A stretch of 64,000 bases of DNA from Paenibacillus sp. DCT19 (GTDB lineage Bacteria > Bacillota > Bacilli > Paenibacillales > Paenibacillaceae). Below are positions 35,797-45,086 of the stretch, in pieces. The stretch is taken from assembly GCF_003268635.1 (NCBI RefSeq), contig NZ_CP029639.1, positions 941,501-1,005,500 on the forward strand, given 5' to 3'. The translations under genes and the position numbers were made by a program. Position 1 is the first letter of the stretch, and each line of letters opens with the position of its first letter. The notes under the pieces are model-generated. The model was not told the DNA's origin, did not search any database, and worked only from the letters and a program-made list of their open reading frames with translations.

Positions 35797-36786
35797 ATGT
35801 ATACCCAACCGAAAGCTTTGCGATCTGTACTAGATGGTAGGTATCTAGAATTCGTTATGAGTGAGCAGTATGACATCGGAAATTGGCAAGAATGCGTGTA
35901 CTGGCTAAGAGGTCTAAATGATACGTACCGCGTAAAGACGTCAAAAGGACTGTATATTCTTCGTGTGTACCGCACTGAAATTAAGGAAGAAGAGGTGCAG
36001 TATGAACTATCCGTGATCTCTCAATTAAAAGAGAAGCTGAACTCTTCCGGCCATGCAGATGTCGGAGAGTATATTGCGAAGAAAGATCATAGTACATATA
36101 CCGTTCTTGATGCCCCGGAAGGTACACGGATTGCCGTGATGTTCCGCTATATTGATGGAGTAGAGAACAATCTTGAGGATGAGGCATCCTGTTATGTATT
36201 TGGTCAATCTGCGGCACAGCTGCATGAGGCGCTGGATCTCGTCATTGTTGATCAGCCGCGTTATGAATTGGATACATCGTTTCTTATTGATCAACCACTA
36301 GAGCGGATTATCCGTTATATTGGTGAAACACATGAAGCGACTGCCTTCCTCCAGACGTTCGCGAGTGTGTTGAAAGAACGCATTAACATTGCGTCCCAAC
36401 ATGGATTGGATACCGGCTTATGCCATGGAGACATGCATGGAAATAATAATGCGTTTCAGCAGGGGCAGGTATTTACCCATTATGATTTTGAGTGGGTGGC
36501 TAAGGGGTGGCGTGCTTATGATCTGGCTCAGGTGAAGGCGCGCAAGCGGCAATCGGGAGAGAAGAAAGATGTGTTATGGCAGGCGCTTCTGTCCGGCTAT
36601 CGTTCTATTCGGAACTTTTCTTCCGAGGACGAACAGGCCGTTGATCTCTTTATTATGGTTCGACGCTTCTGGATCATGGGTCTGGACGTGGCCTTTATTG
36701 ATAATGATATGGGTGCACTGGATTATGGCGAGGATTGGCTAAATGATTTTGTAGAGGAGTTCCGGGGTATGGGAATTGTGGGGTAA
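35797..36786 (+). CDS. APH-family phosphotransferase (aminoglycoside/homoserine-kinase-like)
   Basis: The 329-residue protein follows AAAGGAG. It has the protein-kinase-like fold of the APH/CHK family: N-lobe lysine or arginine region YILRVYRTE, then the catalytic loop CHGDMHGNN (His210-Asp212-Asn216) and the metal-binding HYDFEWV (Asp230). Such enzymes phosphorylate small molecules such as aminoglycosides, homoserine or choline; the substrate cannot be told from the sequence. It is a single gene ending in a terminator. A second APH-type kinase lies at 55070-56062, only distantly similar. Confidence 0.85.
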   Translation: MYTQPKALRSVLDGRYLEFVMSEQYDIGNWQECVYWLRGLNDTYRVKTSKGLYILRVYRTEIKEEEVQYELSVISQLKEKLNSSGHADVGEYIAKKDHSTYTVLDAPEGTRIAVMFRYIDGVENNLEDEASCYVFGQSAAQLHEALDLVIVDQPRYELDTSFLIDQPLERIIRYIGETHEATAFLQTFASVLKERINIASQHGLDTGLCHGDMHGNNNAFQQGQVFTHYDFEWVAKGWRAYDLAQVKARKRQSGEKKDVLWQALLSGYRSIRNFSSEDEQAVDLFIMVRRFWIMGLDVAFIDNDMGALDYGEDWLNDFVEEFRGMGIVG

Positions 36787-36832
36787 CGTGTTGTTTCTAG
36801 TAGACGGTTCGGAATAGCGAACGGGTAGAAGA

Positions 36833-36870
36833 GGAGAAAGAACATTTCTTTCTCCGTTGCCCCACTTTTT
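36833..36870 (+). terminator. Terminator after the APH-family gene
   Basis: GGAGAAAGAA (36833-36842) pairs perfectly with TTCTTTCTCC (36846-36855) around CAT; TTTTT follows at 36866-36870, somewhat displaced. Confidence 0.65.
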
Positions 36871-36890
36871 ACAACATTTGAATCTATCAT

Positions 36891-37259
36891 TTACTGAAGT
36901 GCTAACCATATCAAGTGAATGGATGCGCCCAGTCCCATGAAGTAGATAATGGATCTGGAGAAACTATTTTTGAATTCATTGCGCGGATGCTTTTCGAAGA
37001 AGAAGTGTAACACGGTATGTATGATGAAAAAGATATCCAGTACCCAGAAGGTAATGCTCTGATATGAACTAAATAGAAGCCCAAGGATGATCGTGTACAT
37101 CGGCAGGTGAATCCAAGTGAAATACTTATAGGCTTTATCGTCTTCCATATCTTTTAATACGATAAATAGTCTCCATTCGGATCGCCTAATGGCATCCATT
37201 TCATGTAGAAGAAATAGGGAGAGATTGAATAAAAATAAGATCAATAACAGATCGGGCAT
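36891..37259 (-). CDS. Small four-helix membrane protein
   Basis: I start at the ATG complementary to 37257-37259 because GGGAGGT lies five bases before it. The 122-residue protein has hydrophobic segments at about 3-20, 48-66, 68-86 and 102-120. Conserved-looking motifs are LHEMDAIRRSEWRLF after the first helix, HTVLHFFFEKHPRNEF, and a final SIHLIWLALQ. By recall it fits the DUF6713 family of unknown function. No partner gene is apparent. Confidence 0.78.
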   Translation of the reverse strand: MPDLLLILFLFNLSLFLLHEMDAIRRSEWRLFIVLKDMEDDKAYKYFTWIHLPMYTIILGLLFSSYQSITFWVLDIFFIIHTVLHFFFEKHPRNEFKNSFSRSIIYFMGLGASIHLIWLALQ

Positions 37260-37422
37260 GCGAAACCTCCCTTCAAACAGAATGAACATCGGATATACAT
37301 ACGAGCGTTAAATTGCATTAGTTCCAAGAATGCGTTGTGGCAGATCGATAGGGTTCTATTTTTCATTTTCAGCATGGTAAGGAATAATTCATAGTTTGAC
37401 TACCAAATAGGTGAAGTACAAT

Positions 37423-37461
37423 AAAAGACTCTCCGATCCATTCGATCTCGGAGAGTCTTTT
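37423..37461 (-). terminator. Terminator of the AraC/substrate-binding ORF
   Basis: AAAAGACTCTCCGA at 37423-37436 pairs perfectly with TCGGAGAGTCTTTT at 37448-37461 around an 11-nt loop. On the minus strand it ends the ORF at 37527-39422. Confidence 0.85.
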
Positions 37462-37526
37462 ATAATGGAACATTCCTATTGGAAATGATGAGTTGTACGA
37501 TGAACTATAGCAATGAACTGCAGCTA

Positions 37527-39422
37527 TTATTTCACTAAAGCCTGCTCGACAAGTTCAAGTGACTTAACCTTAATATTCGGGTAATCCCCAAACACCCACT
37601 GTGGCATGATGTGAATATTTCCCGCTTTTACAGCCTTCAGATTGCTCCATACGGCAGATTGTTTCATCTCTTCGAGCACCTTCTCAGCTTCATCATCATG
37701 ACTAACTGTCGATTTTCCTATGGTCATAAAGATATGATCCGGGTTCAACTCTGGGAGTGTCTCCAAGGATAACGTCTCATAGGTATCTTTCATGTTTGCC
37801 AATTGAGGCACATACTTGAGTCCTAAATCATTGGACAAGGTTGCTCCCAGATGAACATTGGGGCTGGCAACTTGCACATTTTTTTGAACACGCATGAATA
37901 GGAAGGTCTCATCTTCACCGATATGCTGTGCCATTTTTTCTTTAATCTGTGCGGCTTTGAGATCGTACTGCGCTAGCCAGTCTTCGGCCTGCTGCTCTTT
38001 ACCCACGACAGTGGCAATCTCCTTCATTTCCTCTCGCCAATCGCCATCCCCCCGGAATACGATCACAGGAGCTACTTTGCTCAATTGCTCATAGACGGTG
38101 GGCTCAATATGACGAGCAATGATGAGATCCGGTTCGCTTTCCACAGCGGCTTCAAGATTAATCTTATCCCCTAAAGGCAGAATATCTGGATTCTGCTGGT
38201 CTACATCCATATAGGGCAAAACTGTAGAACCCCCATAAGTGGTGGTGGCATGGGGATATACACCTAACGCATACAGGGTATCCATGATGCGATAATCTGC
38301 CGCTGCAATTTTATTCGGTATGCCTTCGAGCTTCGTTACGCCCATATCATGCTGGTATTCAACAGACGTGCTTGCCTGAGATGGCTGGATGCTAGTCCCG
38401 CAGGCGCTGAGCATAATCATCATGCACATGAGCAATGCTACAGCTAATGGTGTCTTGTGTTCTTTTGACATGAGTGAATCTCCCTTCTCGCCTACATGAT
38501 CGACAATGTTGCTACGCCATTCAGTATAGTTCAGAGAAGCAGGGTTCCATATGGATGATTTGAGCTTCTTGTATGTAACATTCGATAACTGCTGCTCAGC
38601 AGCTTGCTTTCGGAATTGTCCAGGGACGAGACCCGTATGTTTTTTGAATCGTCGTATAAAATAAAACAGATCATCATAACCGACTTGGCGTGCAATATCT
38701 TGAACCGCTGCATCGGTTTCTGATAACAGGAGAATGGCTTTCTCCATGCGAAAATGAATCAAGTAATCAATGGGGCTACGTCCCATTTTGGATTTGAACT
38801 TGCGAGACAGATACTGCACGTTATAATTCAGCGTTCGCGACAGATCATCTAACGTAACGGATTCGGCAAAGTGTTCTTCAATGTATCGAATCGCCTGATC
38901 CACAATATCCGGCTTAACGGTTACCGCAGACCGCTGATCCAGTTGGTGCATGATTTCATGTAGAAACAGTTGGAAAATGGCGTGTGCTTTAAAGCGTGCC
39001 AGATCTCCGCCATCCATCCAGGAATGATATAACTCCTGTACATGTTGGTGTAGTACAGCAGGATAATCCGATTGGAGGGCAAAAGGGTCTTCCAATGTGG
39101 TATGCAAACCATTCAACACTTGAAGAGGATCTGTGTTTGCCGTATGTTCTGTCTTATACAAAATGAGATAATAGGCCATTGGCTCCTGACTGATGACCTC
39201 TATATGAAGTCCTTTGTTACCATGAATCACATGACTGTGGGAGACAAGGTAGGAAGTCTGGTTAAGGATGAATTCTCCTTGCCCTCGGCAGACAAGTAAG
39301 AAGGCGTTTGCGGGAAATCGATAGGGCGGAAGCGGCTTACCCGTTGGGATTAGCGTATAACGAACATCGAGTATATGAATGGACGATTGAGTCCATTGCT
39401 GTATATAGGTGGATAAATCCAT
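37527..39422 (-). CDS. AraC regulator in frame with a ferri-siderophore-binding lipoprotein
   Basis: One 631-codon frame holds two units. Residues 1-275 are an AraC regulator (cupin part, then VTLDDLSRTLNYNVQYLSRKF and VQDIARQVGYDDLFYFIRRFKKHTG). Residues from 317 start as a lipoprotein: MSKEHKTPLAVALLMCMMIM then lipobox LSAC, followed by a FecB/FhuD-type binding protein (NILPLGDKIN-like, EPDLIIARHIEPTVYEQL, VIVFRGDGDW). The inner ATG (about 38472) has its own GAAGGGAG site eight bases upstream. Bacillus Btr is also an AraC-binding-protein fusion but has no internal lipobox. So this may be a fusion, two products from one mRNA, or two genes joined by a base error. A Fur box lies in the promoter, which indicates iron control. 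Confidence 0.85.
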   Translation of the reverse strand: MDLSTYIQQWTQSSIHILDVRYTLIPTGKPLPPYRFPANAFLLVCRGQGEFILNQTSYLVSHSHVIHGNKGLHIEVISQEPMAYYLILYKTEHTANTDPLQVLNGLHTTLEDPFALQSDYPAVLHQHVQELYHSWMDGGDLARFKAHAIFQLFLHEIMHQLDQRSAVTVKPDIVDQAIRYIEEHFAESVTLDDLSRTLNYNVQYLSRKFKSKMGRSPIDYLIHFRMEKAILLLSETDAAVQDIARQVGYDDLFYFIRRFKKHTGLVPGQFRKQAAEQQLSNVTYKKLKSSIWNPASLNYTEWRSNIVDHVGEKGDSLMSKEHKTPLAVALLMCMMIMLSACGTSIQPSQASTSVEYQHDMGVTKLEGIPNKIAAADYRIMDTLYALGVYPHATTTYGGSTVLPYMDVDQQNPDILPLGDKINLEAAVESEPDLIIARHIEPTVYEQLSKVAPVIVFRGDGDWREEMKEIATVVGKEQQAEDWLAQYDLKAAQIKEKMAQHIGEDETFLFMRVQKNVQVASPNVHLGATLSNDLGLKYVPQLANMKDTYETLSLETLPELNPDHIFMTIGKSTVSHDDEAEKVLEEMKQSAVWSNLKAVKAGNIHIMPQWVFGDYPNIKVKSLELVEQALVK

Positions 39423-39469
39423 GATGCCTCCTCATCCATAGTGAATGTCAGAATGGGATTTTTGTAGTT

Positions 39470-39498
39470 ATTATAGTTGATAATCATTCTCATTTCAA
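39470..39498 (-). promoter_or_regulatory. Fur-controlled promoter of the siderophore-uptake ORF
   Basis: On the minus strand, TTGAAA (complement of 39493-39498), a 17-base spacer and TATAAT (complement of 39470-39475) make a near-consensus sigma-A promoter. The spacer holds TGAGAATGATTATCA (39478-39492), one mismatch from the 7-1-7 Fur consensus TGATAATNATTATCA. Fur-iron would block it directly. Confidence 0.85.
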
Positions 39499-39638
39499 TC
39501 CTTCCTCACATTCCTTGTTGTATTTCTGCGACACATCTCGTACAATTTGGTGAAGTAATTCTGCATTGCGTTAATGTGGATGTGAAAGAGTTGATTGTTT
39601 ACAACATGAAGATGTACACAAGAAAAGGGGAATGACGT

Positions 39639-41024
39639 TTGGAATCGAAGCAACTATCTAGAGGGCTGAAGCCTAGGCACGTTGAGCTGATTGCACTCGG
39701 CGGCACGATTGGCGTAGGTTTGTTTATGGGTTCGGCAAGTACGATTAAATGGGCTGGCCCTTCCGTATTGCTTGCCTATCTGCTGGCTGGGATCGTGATC
39801 TTTTTTGTCATGCGCATTATGGGAGAAATGTTGATTCAGGAACCAGTAACAGGCTCCTTCGCTACATTTGCCCACAAATATATTGGTCCACTTGCTGGCT
39901 TTCTCACCGCCTGGAGTTATTGGTTCCTCTGGGTAACGGTCGGCATGGCCGAGGTTACGGCGATTGGTATTTACGTGGGGTATTGGTACCCAGATATTCC
40001 GCAGTGGATTCCTGCGCTTGCTGGGGTGCTGATTATTGCTGCTGCGAATCTCGCTGCGGTGAAGTTCTATGGTGAATTCGAGTTCTGGTTTGCCATGATC
40101 AAGGTAACCGCCATTGTTGCAATGATCGTGATTGGTACAGGGCTGATTTTCTTCGGCTGGGGCAACGGCGGACAAGCGATTGGTCTATCGAACCTGTTCA
40201 GCCATGGTGGATTCTTCCCAGGTGGGCTAAAAGGATTCCTTTTTGCGCTATGTATCGTCACAGCGGCATACCAGGGCGTTGAGATGGTTGGTATCACAGC
40301 GGGAGAAGCGGAGAATCCCAAGTATACGTTGCGCAAAGCGATCAAAAACATCGTTTGGCGTATCCTTATCTTTTATGTAGGCGCGATCTTCGTTATTGTG
40401 ACCCTGTATCCATGGAATGAGGTTGGAGAGACAGGAAGCCCGTTCGTGTTGACGTTTGCTAAGGTAGGCATTGTGGCTGCAGCAGGGATCATCAACTTCG
40501 TTGTACTTACGGCTGCGATGTCAGGCTGTAATAGCGGTATTTATAGTGCGGGGCGCATGCTGTATACCCTTGCGGAGAATGGACAGGCGCCAGCCTTTTT
40601 CAAAAAGTTATCCAAGGGCGGGGTTCCCCGCAACAGTATTATCGTTACGATTTCCTTGTTGCTTATTGGCGTAATTCTGAACTATCTAATGCCAGATTCG
40701 AAGCTGTTCCTATACATCTACAGTGCGAGTGTGCTGCCAGGGATGGTTCCATGGTTTGCACTGGCATTCAGCCAATTCAGGTTCCGTAAGCGCTGGGGCA
40801 ATGAGATGGCTGAACATAACTTTAAATCCAAATGGTTCCCGATCAGTAACTACATCATCATTGTATATCTGGTGCTTGTTATTATTGGGATGTGTTTCAA
40901 CCCAGATACAAGAGTACCGTTGCTGGTGGGTGCGACCTTTATGGCGATTGTAGTCATCGGTTATTTCCTATTCGGAATCGGGAAAAAGCAGCGGATTGAG
41001 CAGGATCCAACTCGACATGAATAA
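39639..41024 (+). CDS. Amino acid permease (APC superfamily, AAT family)
   Basis: A TTG start follows AAAGGGGA; an ATG at 39633 is out of frame. The 461-residue protein has twelve predicted membrane helices. The N-terminus reads [26 protein letters not shown], the hallmark of AAT-type permeases, with further family features [63 protein letters not shown] and [24 protein letters not shown] (regions). It should import amino acids by proton symport. The exact substrate is not evident. It is monocistronic. Confidence 0.93.
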   Translation: MESKQLSRGLKPRHVELIALGGTIGVGLFMGSASTIKWAGPSVLLAYLLAGIVIFFVMRIMGEMLIQEPVTGSFATFAHKYIGPLAGFLTAWSYWFLWVTVGMAEVTAIGIYVGYWYPDIPQWIPALAGVLIIAAANLAAVKFYGEFEFWFAMIKVTAIVAMIVIGTGLIFFGWGNGGQAIGLSNLFSHGGFFPGGLKGFLFALCIVTAAYQGVEMVGITAGEAENPKYTLRKAIKNIVWRILIFYVGAIFVIVTLYPWNEVGETGSPFVLTFAKVGIVAAAGIINFVVLTAAMSGCNSGIYSAGRMLYTLAENGQAPAFFKKLSKGGVPRNSIIVTISLLLIGVILNYLMPDSKLFLYIYSASVLPGMVPWFALAFSQFRFRKRWGNEMAEHNFKSKWFPISNYIIIVYLVLVIIGMCFNPDTRVPLLVGATFMAIVVIGYFLFGIGKKQRIEQDPTRHE

Positions 41025-41130
41025 GCGATGATGCAGATGGCATTGGAAGATCCCAGCCGTGTGACTGAGCAAGCAAGTAAGAAAGCGGTTAGGCCTCTTA
41101 ACCATCCGTGGTGAAAATAGTTCAAACTTC

Positions 41131-41167
41131 AAGATGAAGCTGAGAAAATTCAGCTTCATCTTTTTTT
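41131..41167 (+). terminator. Terminator of the permease gene
   Basis: AAGATGAAGCTGA pairs perfectly with TCAGCTTCATCTT around GAAAAT, followed by TTTTTTT. A GGTTA/TAACC hairpin lies 30 bases upstream. Confidence 0.92.
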
Positions 41168-41276
41168 GTTCTTGAATCTCCTGTAACTGGAGGTTTTAGG
41201 ATAGGAGATAGAAAAGCTGCTCTATTTTACAGGGAGTTACACATTTAAGCGAAGCAGCGAAGGAGGAAATAGCACG

Positions 41277-42740
41277 ATGAGATGGTTAGAGTGGATCTAC
41301 ATCATTTTCAACGTAGTCATGTTGGTTGGGCTGGTGGTTAAACCAGGCAAATCTCGCCCGATGGTATGGGGTGGATTCGCAATATCAGCGGTATTACTGT
41401 TGTTACATGGTTGGATGGAGGGGCTGCGGTGGCCGATGATTCCAGGGTACGCTATGACGTTTCTCCCCATATTACTGCTGATTGCTACAAGAGGAAAGCA
41501 ACGTTCCACAGAATCGCGGAGTCGTCTGCGGGTCGCTGCAACGTCGCTATTCGTGTTGGTGTATGCTGCGTTTACCATAGGGCTACCGCTATTATTTCCG
41601 ATATTTACTTTTGCAGAACCGGCAGGTTCATACGGAATTGGTACGGTTTCTTATGATTGGACGGATGAAACGCGTGAAGAGTTGTTTACAACACAAACTG
41701 GAGATCATCGCGAACTGATGGTACAGGTATGGTATCCAACGAATAAAGATGTGAAGGGAGCACCAGCACCTTATGTCTCTGATTCGGCAGTGTATAGCAC
41801 CGCCTTCAATGAATTGCTGAAACTGCCCAAAGCGCTTTTCTCCAGCCTAGGTGATGTTAAGACTCATGCAATCCAAGATGCAGAGCTGTCGGATGTAGAG
41901 GCCAAGTATCCTATACTTGTTTTTTCCCATGGTCTGCATGGATATGAGAAACAAAATACTTTCCAGGTCGAGCAGTTGGTGAGTCAGGGATATATTGTAG
42001 TCGGCATTAATCACACGTATAGCAGCTTGGTCTCCATCTTCCAAGATGGGCGTGTGGCTCAGTTTGAATCTGAGGGAAAGGAAGGCTTTGATCAACTGCA
42101 ATTTGATTACATGGACAAGCTTAACGAGACTTGGGTGAAGGATGCCCAATTTGTACTGGATCAGGTCGAGCAATTGGCAGCGGATGACCCGGAAGGGCGC
42201 TTTACAGGTCATATGGATCTGGAACATATCGGCATGTTCGGTCATTCCTTTGGCGGGGCAACAACAGTGCAGATATTGATGGATGATCCTCGTGTCCAAG
42301 CAGGCATCAACATGGACGGCGTATTATTCGGAGAGAAGCGTATCCCGGCTCAAGGCGTGGGCAAGCCGTTTCTTATGATGAATGCTGATGAGACATTGGC
42401 TGGAACAAGTGTGATGGATGACGATGCCATTGCCGCTCTAGGTGCAACACGTGCAGAGGCTGAGAAGTATTATGAAGAGGTATATGCAAGGTACGAGCCT
42501 GTCACTGCAGGCGGGAACTACTGGATGACACTGAACAATACGACACATCTCAGTTTCTCGGATCTGTATCTCATATCCCCAATTCTGGAATGGTCTCAGG
42601 GTGTAGATGCTAGAGGAACACAGGAACTCGTGAACGAGGCAACGCTTGATTTCTTCAATCATGTGTTAAAAGGCGAACCATTGAAGCTCTTGAATGGCGA
42701 AGCTGGAGATCACCCGACATATTCATTGCAAAAAGGATGA
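41277..42740 (+). CDS. Membrane-anchored alpha/beta hydrolase, PAF-acetylhydrolase-like
   Basis: The 487-residue protein follows GAAGGAGG. Three or four membrane helices occupy residues 1-112. The remainder is an alpha/beta hydrolase with oxyanion region VFSHGLHGY, nucleophile Ser324 in FGHSFGGATT, acid Asp347 in INMDGV and His424 in TTHLSFSD. This pattern matches the platelet-activating-factor acetylhydrolase isoform II / dienelactone-hydrolase relatives. The catalytic domain probably lies outside the membrane. It likely cleaves ester bonds in lipids; the substrate is unknown. Confidence 0.85.
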   Translation: MRWLEWIYIIFNVVMLVGLVVKPGKSRPMVWGGFAISAVLLLLHGWMEGLRWPMIPGYAMTFLPILLLIATRGKQRSTESRSRLRVAATSLFVLVYAAFTIGLPLLFPIFTFAEPAGSYGIGTVSYDWTDETREELFTTQTGDHRELMVQVWYPTNKDVKGAPAPYVSDSAVYSTAFNELLKLPKALFSSLGDVKTHAIQDAELSDVEAKYPILVFSHGLHGYEKQNTFQVEQLVSQGYIVVGINHTYSSLVSIFQDGRVAQFESEGKEGFDQLQFDYMDKLNETWVKDAQFVLDQVEQLAADDPEGRFTGHMDLEHIGMFGHSFGGATTVQILMDDPRVQAGINMDGVLFGEKRIPAQGVGKPFLMMNADETLAGTSVMDDDAIAALGATRAEAEKYYEEVYARYEPVTAGGNYWMTLNNTTHLSFSDLYLISPILEWSQGVDARGTQELVNEATLDFFNHVLKGEPLKLLNGEAGDHPTYSLQKG

Positions 42741-42795
42741 TCTTTACGTTCGTCATTGCACTCCGTCCAAATTGTAAAAAAGCTGTAAGATCGCC

Positions 42796-43779
42796 CTACT
42801 CTGGACGATCTAACTGCTGCAGTCTCCAGCGCATTCCTCTCTGTAAGAGTTCAATGCATTCCACCAACTGACCCCATTCAGGATTCAGGATGGAGCATAG
42901 TTTGTTAAACCGAAGAATGCGTTCTGTGACGGAATCGAGCATGTATCGGGATTGATTACGAAAAAAATACTCTGGATTACTGGACTGTTCGCTACTGCCG
43001 TACATCATCACGAAATCCCAAACGATGGATTGTACTGCCGGGCTGTCTTCCGACCATTGGTTTTCCAGTGCCTCGATAGCTCGAATATGGATTGCTTCCA
43101 TTTTCTTAACCCAAGTCGTAGCCTGAACCTGTGGATGGTTAGCCATCGTGAAGAAAGGGATCTCCAAACGAGCCAGATCAGCGAGATAGACAGGATCACT
43201 GAGTAAGGCTTGTACTTCTTGCCAGGCGACGTCTTGTTTGGCGGACAGCTTTGTGTCTTTCATGATGTATTTATCGAAAAAGTGAAGAAATGTGACTCTC
43301 CACTCTTGTGGAATACTTTCCAGTAAGCGAGACTGCTCTAACTTGGTGGAGACAAATTGTTTTCGTCTAGTTGCACTGGCGTTCATCGATTCGACCAGAC
43401 TGGATACATAACCAAGCGATTGTTCTGTACCTAGTGCGGAATCGGCTTCATATTGTTTGGCTTGATGCAGAATGGAGAGCATGGATTGGAGGGTATGCAC
43501 CTGGGATTCCAACGCTTCAATCTGTAAGTCCAGTGCTTGTGACATACCAAGCTCACCGGACATGAGTTTGCGAATGTCGGGTATGCCAAAATTCAAATAG
43601 CGTAGCGTTGTGATCAATTCTAGTCGCCACAGGTCTTGAAGTGTATAAAGGCGGTGTCCACCTTCTGTATATTGGGATGCCTGGAGCAGTGCAATTTCGT
43701 CGTAATAGCGGATTGTTTTGACCGTAGATCCAATCATCTTGGCCGCTTCACCTATGGAATATGTCGTCTGTTGTTGCAT
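42796..43779 (-). CDS. MerR-family regulator with long effector domain
   Basis: The start at the ATG complementary to 43777-43779 (MQQQTTYSIGEAAKMIGS) is set by GAGGTGA eight bases upstream. Residues about 6-75 are the MerR winged helix (TVKTIRYYDEIALLQASQYTEGGHRLY region, RYLNFGIPDIRKLMSGE), followed by the dimerisation helix. Residues 120-327 form a TipA-like or unknown all-helical domain. It has no cysteine cluster for metals. It may activate genes with long-spacer promoters, such as its own or the esterase gene at 33108, though nothing proves this. Confidence 0.88.
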   Translation of the reverse strand: MQQQTTYSIGEAAKMIGSTVKTIRYYDEIALLQASQYTEGGHRLYTLQDLWRLELITTLRYLNFGIPDIRKLMSGELGMSQALDLQIEALESQVHTLQSMLSILHQAKQYEADSALGTEQSLGYVSSLVESMNASATRRKQFVSTKLEQSRLLESIPQEWRVTFLHFFDKYIMKDTKLSAKQDVAWQEVQALLSDPVYLADLARLEIPFFTMANHPQVQATTWVKKMEAIHIRAIEALENQWSEDSPAVQSIVWDFVMMYGSSEQSSNPEYFFRNQSRYMLDSVTERILRFNKLCSILNPEWGQLVECIELLQRGMRWRLQQLDRPE

Positions 43780-43800
43780 AACGTAGTTCACCTCATGATC

Positions 43801-43824
43801 ATTATACAGGTTCAAGATCTTGAA
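43801..43824 (-). promoter_or_regulatory. -10 element and palindrome upstream of the MerR gene
   Basis: On the minus strand a perfect TATAAT (complement of 43801-43806) lies four bases after the palindrome TTCAAGATCTTGAA (43811-43824), the usual position of a MerR operator between -35 and -10. The -35 is weak. Autoregulation is the simplest reading. Confidence 0.5.
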
Positions 43825-43960
43825 GATTCACATGTAGGAGTGAATGGTAAATGGGAAGGCTCAGTTTAAACTCTGCCTAACTCGGTTACAAAGGAAGGAG
43901 TGAGACTTTTATAACAACCTATATGAAATCTAACGATAATAATCGAGGAGGAAATTGACG

Positions 43961-44863
43961 ATGGCAAACCAAGATCAACACACCATACAAGATCCGACTA
44001 CACAATATCCGAAAGCTACACCGGAGTGGAAACAGCAGCAGGAAGAGCCGGGATTGCAGCGTGAGATGACTCCTGTTCCGGATTGCGGTGAGAAGACATA
44101 TAAAGGCAGTGGCAAGCTTACAGGCCGTAAAGCAGTCGTTACTGGTGCGGACAGCGGGATTGGCCGGGCAGCGGCGATTGCATATGCTCGTGAAGGTGCG
44201 GATGTCATACTCTCCTATCTGCCAGAGGAAGAAGCGGATGCGAAGGAAGTCGTGCAACTAATCGAGGAAGCTGGCCGCAAAGCTATTGCTGTTCCCGGTG
44301 ATCTTAAGGATGAGAAATACTGCGAGAAGTTGATTGAAACTGCGGTCAAAGAACTAGGCGGCATAGACATTCTGGCTAACGTGGCAGGGAAGCAGCAGTT
44401 TGTCGAGCAGATTGCCGATCTGACAACCGAACAATTCGATGCGACGTTCAAAACGAATGTGTATTCTATGTTCTGGCTCTGTAAAGCAGCCGTGAAACAT
44501 ATGAAGCCAGGTGGTTCAATCATTAATACATCGTCCATCCAAGCCTACAGTCCGTCTCCGATTTTGCTGGACTATGCCACCACGAAGGCTTCGATCAATA
44601 CCTTCAGTAAAGCACTCGCTCAACAGGTTGGCAGCAAAGGCATTCGTGTGAACGTTGTTGCACCAGGCCCGGTGTGGACACCACTTCAGATTGTCGGTGG
44701 ACAACCTGTAGAGAAGTTGGCCGAATTCGGGAACAATACACCGCTGGGTCGTCCGGGACAACCTGCAGAGATGGCTCCAGCCTACGTATTTCTGGCGAGT
44801 CAGGAATCCAGCTATGTAAACGGAGAGACGTTGAACGCCAATGGCGGTACAGTAAGCCCGTAA
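43961..44863 (+). CDS. SDR-family oxidoreductase (general-stress/YdaD-like)
   Basis: ATG 43961 follows GAGGAGGAAA; a TTG two codons earlier is less likely. The 300-residue protein has a typical N-terminal extension ([19 protein letters not shown]), cofactor motif TGADSGIG at 61-68, and the catalytic Ser191/192, Tyr205 and Lys209 (YATTK). The extension and sequence resemble B. subtilis YdaD/YhxC-type dehydrogenases. It should be an NAD(P)-dependent alcohol or sugar dehydrogenase. A poor sigma-B-like promoter (GTTTAA 43864, 14 bases, GGTTAC 43884) may control it. Confidence 0.9.
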   Translation: MANQDQHTIQDPTTQYPKATPEWKQQQEEPGLQREMTPVPDCGEKTYKGSGKLTGRKAVVTGADSGIGRAAAIAYAREGADVILSYLPEEEADAKEVVQLIEEAGRKAIAVPGDLKDEKYCEKLIETAVKELGGIDILANVAGKQQFVEQIADLTTEQFDATFKTNVYSMFWLCKAAVKHMKPGGSIINTSSIQAYSPSPILLDYATTKASINTFSKALAQQVGSKGIRVNVVAPGPVWTPLQIVGGQPVEKLAEFGNNTPLGRPGQPAEMAPAYVFLASQESSYVNGETLNANGGTVSP

Positions 44864-45016
44864 AAGAGTGAAATTCGGGAAATAGAGCGCATCGATTCAT
44901 ACAACACATGCCATTACCGAGGTAAGACTATTGTTTCATATAGATACACATAGAGCCTTCGTCAACACAATGTATTCCAGTCGGTGTCGTATCTCATATT
45001 ACAATCCGCCAAAAAG

Positions 45017-45057
45017 AAAACGGGACAACGCAGTGGTAAGTTGCTTTGTCCCGTTTT
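45017..45057. terminator. Bidirectional terminator between SDR and transglutaminase-like genes
   Basis: AAAACGGGACAA (45017-45028) pairs perfectly with TTGTCCCGTTTT (45046-45057). The A and T tracts let it act on both convergent transcripts. Confidence 0.88.
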
Positions 45058-45086
45058 GTATGTCTCGTGTCAGATTAGAACTTGTA

